NCBI RefSeq assembly: GCF_036700095.1
Contig: NZ_CP144918.1
Span: 1,551,001-1,615,000, forward strand
Direction of reading: 5' to 3'
DNA from: Pelagerythrobacter marensis
GTDB taxonomy: Bacteria; Pseudomonadota; Alphaproteobacteria; Sphingomonadales; Sphingomonadaceae
Length of the DNA: 64,000 nt
Below the pieces are notes generated by a model that saw nothing but the letters and a program-made list of their open reading frames with translations, made no database searches and was not told the DNA's origin. Positions within the stretch are counted from its first letter, which is position 1; each line of letters opens with the position of its first letter. This document shows positions 56,319 to 64,000 of the stretch, one piece after another. A program made the position numbers and the translations under genes.

Positions 56319-57575
56319 CTACCGCTCGGGCGGGAGCAGGCGCGCCTCGGCCTCGCGCATGTAGTCGCGGGCGAGGGGCAGCGCGTGGCGGTCGCGGATG
56401 AACTGGATCTGGTAATTGCACATCCCACCGCTTTCGAAAGCCGACGTGGCCCCGGCGAGATAGAACATCCACATGCGATAGAAGCGCGCATCGAACATCC
56501 GCTCGATCTCTTCGCGATGGGCGATGCAATTGGCATACCATGCGCGCAGCGTCCGCGCGTAGTGCAGCCGCAGCGTCTCGACATCGGAAGCGATCAGGCG
56601 GACTTTCTCGCTCGCCGCGACCGTCTCGCTCAGCGCCGGGATATAGCCGCCGGGAAAGATATACTTGCGGGTGAAGGCATCGGTGCTGCCCGGCCCGCCC
56701 ATGCGCCCGATCGTGTGGAGCAGCATGACGCCGTCGTCGGCCAGCATCCGGGCGCAGGCGCGGAAGAAGGTTTCGAACTGCGGGCGGCCGACGTGTTCGA
56801 ACATGCCGACGGAAACGATCCGGTCGAAGGACTCTCCCCGATCGGCCAGTTCGCGATAATCGACCAGCTCGAAATCGACCCGGTCGGAAACGCCCGCCGC
56901 GGCGGCGCGCGTGCGGGCGAGAGCGATCTGTTCCTCGCTCAGCGTGATGCCCTTGACCCGCACGTCGAAATGGCGCGCGAGATAGATCGCCATTCCGCCC
57001 CAGCCGCATCCGATATCGAGCACCGTCCGCGCGCCTTCGACCGCCAGCTTCGCGGCGATATGCGCGAGCTTGGCCTCCTGCGCCTGGGCCAGCGTCATGT
57101 CTTCGCGCGGCCAGTAGGCGCAGCTGTATTGCATGTGCTCGGCATCGAGCATCAGTTCGTAGAGCGCGTTCCCGATGTCGTAGTGATGCGCGACATTGCG
57201 ACGGGAGGATCGCGCCTGGTTGACCGATTCGAGCGCGAACCCGACCGAATTGCCCAGGCGGCGCAGGGGGCTGGCCTTCCGCAGATCCGCGTTCGCCTCC
57301 CACCGGGCGTTCGATCTGACGAGCTGGACGAGGTCCATCACATCGCCCTGCTCGATCACCAGGCGCCCGTCCATGAAGGTTTCGCCCGCGCCGAGGCGCG
57401 GATCGAGCAGGATGTCGCGCGCGACCCGGGCATCGGCGAGGCGGATGGCGACCTCGGGGAAATCCGGTGCGGGTTCGCCGAACTCCACGCGGCGCCCGTC
57501 CGCATGAACCACAGTGAGCCGGCCGGACTTTATCGCCCGGCCGATTGCCTTGTCGAAGAGCGATGCGGCATTCAT
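56319..57575 (-). CDS. Cyclopropane-fatty-acyl-phospholipid synthase homologue 1
   Basis: A SAM-dependent methyltransferase of 418 residues from ATG 57575. The SAM site is VLDIGCGWGGMAIYLAR. CFA family features are HHYDIGNALYELMLD, YSCAYWP, and the C-terminal FYRMWMFYLAGATSAFESGG. It would methylenate unsaturated acyl chains of membrane lipids. A second homologue lies 44 bp upstream in the same direction, so the two are probably one operon. Confidence 0.92.
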   Translation of the reverse strand: MNAASLFDKAIGRAIKSGRLTVVHADGRRVEFGEPAPDFPEVAIRLADARVARDILLDPRLGAGETFMDGRLVIEQGDVMDLVQLVRSNARWEANADLRKASPLRRLGNSVGFALESVNQARSSRRNVAHHYDIGNALYELMLDAEHMQYSCAYWPREDMTLAQAQEAKLAHIAAKLAVEGARTVLDIGCGWGGMAIYLARHFDVRVKGITLSEEQIALARTRAAAAGVSDRVDFELVDYRELADRGESFDRIVSVGMFEHVGRPQFETFFRACARMLADDGVMLLHTIGRMGGPGSTDAFTRKYIFPGGYIPALSETVAASEKVRLIASDVETLRLHYARTLRAWYANCIAHREEIERMFDARFYRMWMFYLAGATSAFESGGMCNYQIQFIRDRHALPLARDYMREAEARLLPPER

Positions 57576-57619
57576 CGCGGAGAGAAATAGTGTCCTTCTC
57601 CGCGGTCGAAAAGGGGGGG

Positions 57620-58924
57620 CTACTCCGCCGCTTCGCGCAGCGCCGGATCGAAGCGCCAGGTGGGAATATCGCCGCGATCGCGCAGGCGGGCGCTTTCCTC
57701 GTACATGTAATCGCGGGTCATCGGGATCGCGCCGCGATCTTTCACGTACTGGACCTGCCAGTTGACCATATTGCCGTGCCGGAAACTCTGTTCCGCCCCG
57801 GCGAGGTAGAACAGCCACATGCGATAGAACGTCTCGTCGTACATCGCGACGATCTCGTCCTTGTGCATGACGGTGCGCGCGTACCATTCCTCCAGCGTAT
57901 GCGCGTAGTGGAAGCGCATCGCCTCGACATCCGCGACTTCCCAGCCCGCCTTCTCGCTTTCGGTCACCAGCTCGCTCAGCGCCGGGATATAACCGCCGGG
58001 GAAGATGTACTTGCGCGTCCAGGCGTCGGTGTAGCCCGGCGGGCCCGCGCGGCCGCAGCAGTGGCTGAACATGACCCCGTCGGGCTTGAGCAGCTTGTGC
58101 GTGTGCCGGAAGAACTGGGGATAGTGGATCGTGCCGACATGTTCGAGCAGGCCGACGCTGGTGATCCGGTCGAACTGCCCCTCCACATCGCGATAGTCCA
58201 TCAGGGCGAACTTGACCTTGTCGTCCACCCCTTCGGCCTTTGCGCGCTCCTGGCAGAAGGCGATCTGGTCGGGCGCCAGGGCGACGCCGAGCACTTCCAC
58301 CCCGTACATCTTGTGCAGATAGAGCGCGAGACCGCCCCAGCCGCATCCGATATCGAGCACGCGCATCCCCTCGCACTTGCCCGCTTCCAGATGGAGCTTG
58401 GCCGCGATGTGCGCCTTCTTGTCCATCTGCGCCTGTTCCAGCGTGTTCGACGGATCGCGGTAATACGCCATCGTATATTGCCGGTCTTCGTCGAGGAACC
58501 GTTCGTAAAGCTGCCGGGTGAGGTTGTAGGTGTGTTCGGCGTTGGCGCGCGCTTTCCCGCGAAGATTGACGCCGTCCAGCTTCGCGATCGCTTTCTGCGC
58601 GGCCTTGCGCAGGAAGCCTTGCGACTGGATCGCCCGGTCGCCGACGGACTTGGTGTTCTCGGTCACGAACAGCACCAGGTCGCGGATGTCGTGCGGCGGC
58701 TCGACCACCAGCCAGCCCCACATATAGGCCTCGCCCGCGCCGAGTTGCGGATAGCGGGCGATATGGCCGGCCGCGCGCTTGTCGGTCAGAGTGATGCGGA
58801 TCGGCCCGCGCGCGTCCATGTCCTCGGGCGAGGGGCCGTAGCTACGCTCCTTGCCGTCGTGGTCGGTAACGACCATGCGGCCGCGTTTGATCGCCTGGGT
58901 CAGGAACTTGTCGAGCAGCCACAT
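57620..58924 (-). CDS. Cyclopropane-fatty-acyl-phospholipid synthase homologue 2
   Basis: A 434-residue member of the same family from ATG 58924 (MWLLDKFLTQAIKRGRM). The SAM site is VLDIGCGWGGLALYLHK. It differs from homologue 1 in having YNLTRQLYERFLDED where HHYD-IGN is usual, and TMAYYRDPSNT in place of the YSCAYW motif. That suggests a different lipid substrate or a divergent role. The C-terminal FYRMWLFYLAGAEQSFRHGN is kept. Confidence 0.88.
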   Translation of the reverse strand: MWLLDKFLTQAIKRGRMVVTDHDGKERSYGPSPEDMDARGPIRITLTDKRAAGHIARYPQLGAGEAYMWGWLVVEPPHDIRDLVLFVTENTKSVGDRAIQSQGFLRKAAQKAIAKLDGVNLRGKARANAEHTYNLTRQLYERFLDEDRQYTMAYYRDPSNTLEQAQMDKKAHIAAKLHLEAGKCEGMRVLDIGCGWGGLALYLHKMYGVEVLGVALAPDQIAFCQERAKAEGVDDKVKFALMDYRDVEGQFDRITSVGLLEHVGTIHYPQFFRHTHKLLKPDGVMFSHCCGRAGPPGYTDAWTRKYIFPGGYIPALSELVTESEKAGWEVADVEAMRFHYAHTLEEWYARTVMHKDEIVAMYDETFYRMWLFYLAGAEQSFRHGNMVNWQVQYVKDRGAIPMTRDYMYEESARLRDRGDIPTWRFDPALREAAE

Positions 58925-59056
58925 CGCGGCGGTATCTCCCCTTGCTTCGCGACAGGCTTCGCCCGAGCCGCCGGGGCCTGTCAACGACCGACGGCGTTTT
59001 GCCGAACTGCGTCGGTGATAACGCGCGACGCTGCGGACGGCACCGTCATGCCCGGC

Positions 59057-59794
59057 TCAGACCCCGGCATACCATTGATAGCCGCGATCTTCCCAGTATC
59101 CCCCTTCGCCGCGGCCGATCCCCTCCAGACTGGCGACGGCCTCGATCGCGGTGAGATACTTGGCATGTTTGTAGCCGAGCTGGCGCTCTATCCGCACGCG
59201 CAGCGGCGCGCCGTTGCGTTCGGGCAGCGGCTCGCCGTTGAGGCGGTGCGCGATAATCGTCTGCGGGTGATAGGCATCGATAAGGTCGATGCTCTCGTAA
59301 TAGGGGGCGTCGCGCAGCCGGTCGGCACAGCGGAAGACGATGTATTTCGCCTCCGGCAACAGCTCCGCGCCTTGCAGGATCGTGCCGAGCTGCGGCCCGG
59401 TCCATTCGCCGATGGCGCTCCACCCCTCGACGCAATCGTGCCGGGTGACCTGGGTCCGCTGCGGCAGGCGGCGGATGTTGTCCATGCTCAGCGAGAGCGG
59501 GTGGCGGACCAGCCCGCGCACTTCGAGGCGCCAGTCGGCGAACCCCTGCGCCAGCGCCGCGCGATAGGCATCGCTGTCCACCGTGAGCGAGCCGTTGCCG
59601 CGGAAACTGGGCGAGATCGCCGAACGGTCGTATTCGGGCGCCAGCGCGGTCCGGGCGGCGAAGAGCCGCTGGGCCTTGCGGTGCCAGTCCTCGGCGGCGG
59701 CGAGGGCCTTCGCCCCGGGGCCGCTGTCGGCGACTTTCGAGCAGCCGGCGGCAAAAGCGGCGCCCATGCCGATCAGGACGTTGCGACGCCTCAT
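59057..59794 (-). CDS. Molybdopterin-dependent oxidoreductase lipoprotein (sulfite-oxidase fold)
   Basis: A 245-residue protein. The N-terminus MRRRNVLIGMGAAFAAGC combines a twin-arginine stretch with a lipobox, so it is likely a Tat-exported lipoprotein. The sulfite-oxidase-type fold carries C121 in RHDCVEGWS, the expected molybdenum ligand. GYKHAKYLTAIEAV near the end is typical of YedY-like members. Its ATG overlaps the stop of the membrane cytochrome gene by four bases (ATGA). The substrate is unknown. Confidence 0.88.
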   Translation of the reverse strand: MRRRNVLIGMGAAFAAGCSKVADSGPGAKALAAAEDWHRKAQRLFAARTALAPEYDRSAISPSFRGNGSLTVDSDAYRAALAQGFADWRLEVRGLVRHPLSLSMDNIRRLPQRTQVTRHDCVEGWSAIGEWTGPQLGTILQGAELLPEAKYIVFRCADRLRDAPYYESIDLIDAYHPQTIIAHRLNGEPLPERNGAPLRVRIERQLGYKHAKYLTAIEAVASLEGIGRGEGGYWEDRGYQWYAGV

Positions 59795-60453
59795 TCGCGG
59801 CCCCCGGTTATCATGTCGCGCAACTGCCGAACTGGGCCGGAGACCAGCACCAGCAGAACGTGGACCACGAAGAAGGCGAACAGCGCCCAGGCGGCGAGAA
59901 AGTGGATCGTGCGAACCGACTGCCGCCCGCCCATGGCCTCTATCAGCCAGGACAGGTGCGGTTCCCAGCCTGGGCTGATGCCCATGCCGGTCACGACCAT
60001 CAGCGGCAGCAGAACGCCGAGCACGAGGCCGTAGGCGAGCTTCTGAAGGAAATTGTACTTGCCCCCGTCGTGGTGGAAATTGAGCCGAAGGTGGGCGGCG
60101 ATATCCTCGCGGATCGCGCTCCAGCGCCATTCCCGCGGCGCGGTCGCGATATCGCGCCGGAAATGCCCGTTGGCGAGCATTGCCGCCCACATGAACAGCA
60201 GGCCCAGCGCGAAAGGCCAGGCCATCAGGATGTGCCAGTCGCGCGCGGCGGCGAGACTGTAATGGCCCGGTATCGTCATCCATCCGGGGAAGCGCGGCAC
60301 GCTGAGCCAGGCGTCGCGCGGATCGAAGCCCCAATCGCCCCAGTAGAGGTGCGGATGCGCATTGGAGATGTTGAGGCCCGACATGAACAGCACGACCACG
60401 CAGGCGAGGTTGAGCCAGTGCCACAGCCGGGTCGAGAGGGCGTGCCGCTTCAC
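59791..60453 (-). CDS. Cytochrome b561-type membrane protein
   Basis: A 220-residue inner-membrane protein from GTG 60453 with about four to five hydrophobic helices. Candidate haem His residues stand in RLWHWLNL, RDWHILMAW, RTIHFLAAW and FVVHVLLVL. It is probably the electron donor or acceptor for the adjacent molybdopterin lipoprotein. It overlaps the SDR gene upstream by four bases (GTGA). Confidence 0.9.
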   Translation of the reverse strand: MKRHALSTRLWHWLNLACVVVLFMSGLNISNAHPHLYWGDWGFDPRDAWLSVPRFPGWMTIPGHYSLAAARDWHILMAWPFALGLLFMWAAMLANGHFRRDIATAPREWRWSAIREDIAAHLRLNFHHDGGKYNFLQKLAYGLVLGVLLPLMVVTGMGISPGWEPHLSWLIEAMGGRQSVRTIHFLAAWALFAFFVVHVLLVLVSGPVRQLRDMITGGRE

Positions 60454-61229
60454 CCGGCCGCGCCTTCGCGCGCGAGGTAGATGACGTCGCGCGGTTGCGA
60501 GAGCAGGTGCTGCCCGCTGTCGACGTAAAGCGTCTCCCCACTCGCCAGCCAGCCCTGCGCCAGCCACAGGCAGGCCCGGGCAATCTCGTCGGCCCCGGTC
60601 TTGCGCTGCAGCAGGTTGAGACGGTGCGACACTTCGGTTTCCGCCTCGCTCTGGTCGTGACTCGCCAGGATGGCGCCGGGGGCCAGCGCATAGACCCGGT
60701 CTTCCGCCCGGGCGGCGCCCATCGCCAGCATCGGCACGGTGGCCGCAGCGGCGTGCTTGCTCATGGTGTAGCTGAAGAAGTCGGGATTGGGATTGGCGAG
60801 TTTCTGATCGGTGATCTGGATGACCCGCCGTCCGCCCCGGGCGCGGGCGCCGGCGAGGAAGGCCTGCGCCATTCGCGCGGGGGCCAGGGCGTTGACCTGC
60901 ATCGCGCGCGACCAGATGGACGGATCGAGCGCGCGCACGTCGTCCGGGCGGAATATCGAAGCGGAATTGATCAGCACCCGCCAATCGGGCAGCCGCGCGG
61001 CGAGATCGTCGATCATTCCCACCGCCGCTTCGCTGTCCGTAAGATCGCAGTGGACCGTTTCGGCGGAGGGGAGGGAGGCGGCAAGCGCATCGGCCGCGCG
61101 CGCGGACTGGTGGAAATGCACCACGACGTGCCAGCCCTTGGTGCCGAAATGGCGCGCGATCTCGGCCCCGATGCGCTTTGCGGCGCCGGTGACCAGGACA
61201 GCCGGCCGGTGTTGCTCGGGCTCGTTCAT
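60450..61229 (-). CDS. Short-chain dehydrogenase, FolM/pteridine-reductase-like
   Basis: A 259-residue SDR from ATG 61229. The cofactor motif VTGAAKRIGAEIARHF has Arg in the place typical of NADPH-using pteridine reductases. NSASIF replaces the NAG motif, DQKLANPNPDFF precedes the active site Y-TMS-K, and a late GAILASHDQSE follows. FolM makes reduced monapterin or folate. The neighbouring molybdopterin enzyme makes a pterin link attractive, but this is inference. Confidence 0.85.
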   Translation of the reverse strand: MNEPEQHRPAVLVTGAAKRIGAEIARHFGTKGWHVVVHFHQSARAADALAASLPSAETVHCDLTDSEAAVGMIDDLAARLPDWRVLINSASIFRPDDVRALDPSIWSRAMQVNALAPARMAQAFLAGARARGGRRVIQITDQKLANPNPDFFSYTMSKHAAAATVPMLAMGAARAEDRVYALAPGAILASHDQSEAETEVSHRLNLLQRKTGADEIARACLWLAQGWLASGETLYVDSGQHLLSQPRDVIYLAREGAAG

Positions 61230-61261
61230 CGCCTCCACTCAAGCACAGCGAGGCCGGCGGG

Positions 61262-61299
61262 CAAAGCAAAAGACGCGCCGTTCGGGCGAACGGCGCGTC
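61262..61299 (-). terminator. Leftward terminator after the glycine-zipper gene
   Basis: GACGCGCCGTTCG and CGAACGGCGCGTC form a perfect 13-bp stem. On the - strand it is followed by TTTTGCTTTGC. It ends the gene at 61337 and separates it from the SDR operon. Confidence 0.8.
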
Positions 61300-61336
61300 C
61301 TCACTGTAATCGCAGATGAGGCCGAAACCCCTCAGC

Positions 61337-61708
61337 CTAGCGGCATTTGAGCGTGCCGCGGTCGATCTCGCGACCGATCACCGCGCCGACGGCACCGCCC
61401 AGGATCGCACCCAGCGTTCGATCGCCGCGCCCTGCGATCTCGTGTCCGGCGAGCGCCCCGACACCCGCGCCGATGACCAGGCCGGTGGTGCCGTTGTCGC
61501 GGCGGCAGTAGTAGCGGCCGTCGTCGCCGCGCCACATGTACGAACTGCGCGTGATCCGGCGCGGCTCGTAATAGCGGCCGCGATCGTCGTAGCGCGAATC
61601 CTTGTAACGCTTGCCGTGCGCCGGTGCCCAAGGCGGCGGATCGGCCATCGCCGGGGTTGCGGTGACCGCCATGGAGGCGGCGGCGATTGCGAACAGTGTC
61701 TTTTTCAT
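61337..61708 (-). CDS. Exported glycine-zipper protein
   Basis: A 123-residue protein from ATG 61708. The signal peptide ends TPAMAD. A Tyr/Arg-rich part (KRYKDSRYDDRGRYYEPRR) is followed by a glycine-zipper hydrophobic stretch (TTGLVIGAGVGALAGHEIAG, then LGAILGGAVGAVIGREIDRG), like the Rick-17-kDa/2TM glycine zipper surface proteins. It is probably outer-membrane associated. GGGAGTCGA precedes the start. Confidence 0.85.
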   Translation of the reverse strand: MKKTLFAIAAASMAVTATPAMADPPPWAPAHGKRYKDSRYDDRGRYYEPRRITRSSYMWRGDDGRYYCRRDNGTTGLVIGAGVGALAGHEIAGRGDRTLGAILGGAVGAVIGREIDRGTLKCR

Positions 61709-61858
61709 CTTTCGACTCCCTAACTGGGCCTGCGGTGCCATTACGACCCACCTTGTTCATCGATCCCCAACCTCAGATGAACGGGTTTGCGCCTGAGGGA
61801 GACCTCCGACAAACCGATGCGGGCGTGCGGCGAACCGTTGCGCAAGCGTCGGAAAGCG

Positions 61859-62455
61859 TCAGAGCTGCGCGATCCGCTCCCTGGCATCCGCAATGGCCTG
61901 ATCGCGAACCTCCGGTCCGAAGCCGGTCTTTTCCGCGCGGACGAAGGTTACATCCGGCAGGCCGATGAACGCGAAGAAATCGCGCAGCAAGGTTTCCTGA
62001 TGCTCGGCCGGGCCGCCCATTTCGTAGGCGCCGCCGCGCGCCGAGGCGACGATCACCCGCCGGCCGCCGGCGAGCCCTTGCGGAGCGCCGTCCTTGTAAG
62101 TGAACGTGACCCCGGGCACGCCGAGCCGGTCGATCCATGCCTTGAGCTGGCTGGGGATGGAGAAGTTGTACATCGGCGCGCCGACGATCACGACGTCCGA
62201 CGCGAGGAACTCGTCCAGCACTGCGCGTTCCTCGGGGAAGACGTCGGCCATGGCCGCGTCGTGGGTTTCGGGCGGCTGGTGAATCGCGCCGGTGCGCGCC
62301 ACGTCGATATGCGGCAGGGGGTCGGCGACGAGATCGCGCTCGATCACGTTCGCGCCGGGATTGGCGGCCCGGAAATGATCGACGATCGCCTGGGTCAGCA
62401 CGCGGCTGACCGAACTGTCGCCGGTGCTTGCGCTATCGATACGGAGGATTTGCAT
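61859..62455 (-). CDS. azoR: FMN-dependent NADH-azoreductase
   Basis: A flavodoxin-fold quinone/azo reductase of 198 residues. MQILRIDSASTGDSSVSRVL forms the phosphate-binding start, APMYNFSIPSQLKAWIDRLG is the family signature, and ASARGGAYEMGG binds flavin. It is divergent from a HxlR-type regulator with only 42 bp between starts, the usual arrangement for a regulator and its target. Confidence 0.93.
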   Translation of the reverse strand: MQILRIDSASTGDSSVSRVLTQAIVDHFRAANPGANVIERDLVADPLPHIDVARTGAIHQPPETHDAAMADVFPEERAVLDEFLASDVVIVGAPMYNFSIPSQLKAWIDRLGVPGVTFTYKDGAPQGLAGGRRVIVASARGGAYEMGGPAEHQETLLRDFFAFIGLPDVTFVRAEKTGFGPEVRDQAIADARERIAQL

Positions 62456-62472
62456 GGCTCGTTGATTCCCTG

Positions 62473-62487
62473 GTTACGGATGATAAC
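62473..62487. promoter_or_regulatory. Candidate HxlR operator between azoR and hxlR
   Basis: GTTA-CGGATGA-TAAC is an inverted repeat with a 7-base spacer in the 42-bp divergent gap. HxlR regulators typically bind such short inverted repeats. The site is short, so confidence is limited. Confidence 0.4.
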
Positions 62488-62497
62488 TAGGAGGCAT

Positions 62498-62923
62498 ATG
62501 GATACTGTCGCCACATCGCTGCAAGGAGGCACATCGTCGTCCGCAGGGCACATCGATGTGACCGGGGGCGACCATGTCGCGGTTCGCTGCCGGGCGGTGA
62601 ACGACATTCTCGCCCGGGTGGGGGACAAGTGGTCGATGCAGGTCGTGATGACGCTTGCCGACGGGCCGGTGCGGTTCAACGAATTGCGCCGCGCGATCGA
62701 CGGCATCTCGCAGCGCATGCTCACCCGCACCCTGCGCGCGCTGGAGCGCGACGGGCTGGTGTCGCGCGCGGTTACCCCCAGCGTGCCGCCGCGGGTGGAT
62801 TATTCGCTGACCGATCTGGGGCGGTCGCTGCGCGAGCCGGTTCTGGCGCTTGGCAGCTGGGCCATGGCCAATCGCGAGACGATCGAGGCGGCGCGCGCGG
62901 AATTCGATCGGCGCCCGGTCTGA
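62498..62923 (+). CDS. HxlR-family transcriptional regulator
   Basis: A 141-residue winged helix regulator. TAGGAGG is well placed before ATG 62498. The HxlR domain shows ILARVGDKWSMQVVMTLADG, then RFNELRRAIDGISQRMLTRT, then RDGLVSRAVTPSVPPRVDYS. An N-terminal ~28 residues precede it. One Cys (VRCRAV) just before the domain is typical of thiol- or quinone-sensing members. It most likely controls azoR. Confidence 0.9.
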   Translation: MDTVATSLQGGTSSSAGHIDVTGGDHVAVRCRAVNDILARVGDKWSMQVVMTLADGPVRFNELRRAIDGISQRMLTRTLRALERDGLVSRAVTPSVPPRVDYSLTDLGRSLREPVLALGSWAMANRETIEAARAEFDRRPV

Positions 62924-62930
62924 CCGCGGT

Positions 62931-63590
62931 TCAACTTTCGTCCGCGGGCACGCGCCGTATCTTCACGATTTCGATGGGAGGGTCGAGCATCTGGCCCTTC
63001 ATCCACCCTTCGCCTGCGTCGGGATCGGTCGGCGCGGCGTGGATCGCCTCGACCACGTCCATGCCCTCGACCACGCGCCCGAAGGCGGCATAGCCGGCGC
63101 GCAGTTCGGGATCGTCGGAAGCCGGGTCTGCATCCATCCCCGGCTGTTCCTGCAACACGATCGAAAAGTCGCCGGTCGCCGTTCCCGGCGCGTTGCGGGC
63201 CATCGACAGCGCGCCGCGCACGTGGGTAACGCCGGTCTCGCTGGTCGGTTCGTGCGCGATCGGCGGCAATACGCGTTCGGGATCATGCTGCGTTCCGGCT
63301 TGGATCAGCCCGTTCGGCTGTTCCCCCCATTCCAGCGGCATCGCGCGATAGAACACGGTCCCGTCGAACCGCCCTTCGTCGACGTAGCGGAGGAAGTTGG
63401 CCGCGGTCACCGGCGCGCGTTCGGTTTCGATCCGAGCGGTGATATCGCCCAGTTCGGTTTCGATCACGACCAGCGCGGTTTCGTGGGTGCCGGCGGGTGC
63501 AGGGGGCGGAGCGGGCGCAGGGTCGTCCTGCGCGCTGGCGGCGGCGGCGAGCGCGAATGGCGCGGCGAGAAGGGCGAATCGCGTGAACAT
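62931..63590 (-). CDS. Periplasmic cyclophilin-type peptidyl-prolyl isomerase
   Basis: A 219-residue protein with a signal peptide ending ASAQ and a Pro/Ala-rich linker. The cyclophilin domain has TELGDITARIETERAPVTAA, GTVFYRAMP with the catalytic-type Arg, ALSMARNAPGTATGDFSIVL and FGRVVEGMDVVEAI. It probably helps fold exported proteins. It ends 8 bases after the stop of the convergent hxlR gene. Confidence 0.92.
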   Translation of the reverse strand: MFTRFALLAAPFALAAAASAQDDPAPAPPPAPAGTHETALVVIETELGDITARIETERAPVTAANFLRYVDEGRFDGTVFYRAMPLEWGEQPNGLIQAGTQHDPERVLPPIAHEPTSETGVTHVRGALSMARNAPGTATGDFSIVLQEQPGMDADPASDDPELRAGYAAFGRVVEGMDVVEAIHAAPTDPDAGEGWMKGQMLDPPIEIVKIRRVPADES

Positions 63591-63641
63591 CGCGCTTATC
63601 GTAGCGCCCGCGGCGGGATCGGCCCAGATGGCCGCACGGGT

Positions 63642-64000
63642 TCAGCCGCCATGGCGGCTGCGCAACATCGTGCGATCCAGCTGGTCGACCTGCGTCACGC
63701 CCATCAGGCGCATCCCGCGTTCGATCTCGTCGCGCAGCAGGGTCAGCGCGCGCTCGACCCCCGGCTGCCCCGCGGTGGCAAGGGCGTAGAGATGTAGAGA
63801 TAGAGCCGCCCGCCCGATGCCGCGCTTGCGCCGGTCGCCAGCGCCTTCAGGACATGCGTGCCCCGGCGTATGCCGCCGTCGCAGATTATCTCGATTTCGC
63901 CGCCGACCGCGTCGACGATCTCCGCCAACTGGTCGAACGGCGCGCGGCTGCCGTCGAGCTGGCGGCCGCCGTGGTTCGAAACCATGATCGCGTCGGCCCC
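63642..64000 (-). pseudogene. lldD: L-lactate dehydrogenase (FMN alpha-hydroxyacid oxidase) 3' part, frameshifted by an 8-bp duplication
   Basis: The start lies beyond the window. Visible is the FMN-binding end of a LldD-type enzyme: VSNHGGRQLDGSRAPFDQLA, then EIICDGGIRRGTHVLKALATG. After GGRLYLY the frame breaks: GTAGAGAT occurs twice in tandem (63786-63801, + strand). Removing one copy restores a normal end (ALATAGQPGVERALTLLRDE, IERGMRLMGVTQ, stop at 63642). As written, the frame ends early at 63743. It is a recent mutation, phase variation, or an assembly error. Confidence 0.85.

Overview
The window is about 64 kb of GC-rich DNA from an alphaproteobacterium, most likely a sphingomonad of the Erythrobacteraceae type. 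This rests on the gene order, the extended ribosomal protein tails, the grouped TCA-cycle genes with mdh, the GAAC-N7-GAAC SOS box in front of uvrA, and the many short palindromic repeats. It is chromosomal, mostly housekeeping sequence. I see no rRNA, tRNA, insertion sequence, prophage or CRISPR array.

Positions 1-17000 hold the end of tuf followed by the S10, spc and alpha ribosomal protein clusters on the + strand: S10-L3-L4-L23-L2-S19-L22-S3-L16-L29-S17, then L14-L24-L5-S14-S8-L6-L18-S5-L30-L15-SecY-Adk, then S13-S11-RpoA-L17. Two genes are out of place. A 104-codon gene overlaps both L30 and L15, and an exported SRPBCC-type gene lies between adk and rpsM. From 17 to 26 kb there are a serine beta-lactamase-like hydrolase, a prolyl oligopeptidase, two paralogous exported Arg/Tyr-rich proteins, a TRIC-type channel, an amidase and a DUF4403-type lipoprotein.

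From 26 to 34.5 kb a leftward operon encodes mdh, a small secreted protein, sucD, a GIY-YIG nuclease-like gene bracketed by repeats, sucA, sucB and lpdA. Overlapping TGCAAA palindromes lie upstream of mdh. From 34.8 to 46 kb come a GGDEF-EAL protein, a SleB-type cell wall hydrolase, a cobalamin riboswitch with btuB, an M3 metallopeptidase, ThpR, a DUF559 nuclease-like gene inside a second repeat family, Hsp20 and an HdeD-like membrane protein.

From 46 to 54 kb the region is more plastic. It holds uvrA with an in-frame repeat insertion, a ParDE-type toxin-antitoxin pair, an AT-rich gene with a HEPN-type motif, a helix-turn-helix gene that has taken up many repeats in frame, and rlpA. From 54 to 64 kb come argG, two cyclopropane fatty acid synthase homologues, a coupled operon of a pteridine-reductase-like SDR, a b561-type cytochrome and a molybdopterin lipoprotein, then a glycine-zipper protein, an azoR/hxlR divergent pair, a cyclophilin, and a lldD-like gene broken by an 8-bp tandem duplication.

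The most unusual signal is the repeat biology. Two unrelated palindromic repeat families each tightly bracket a different small nuclease-like gene, and the same families occur in frame inside a helix-turn-helix gene; a third related arrangement lies inside uvrA. All functions are inferred from reading the sequence; no database search was run.
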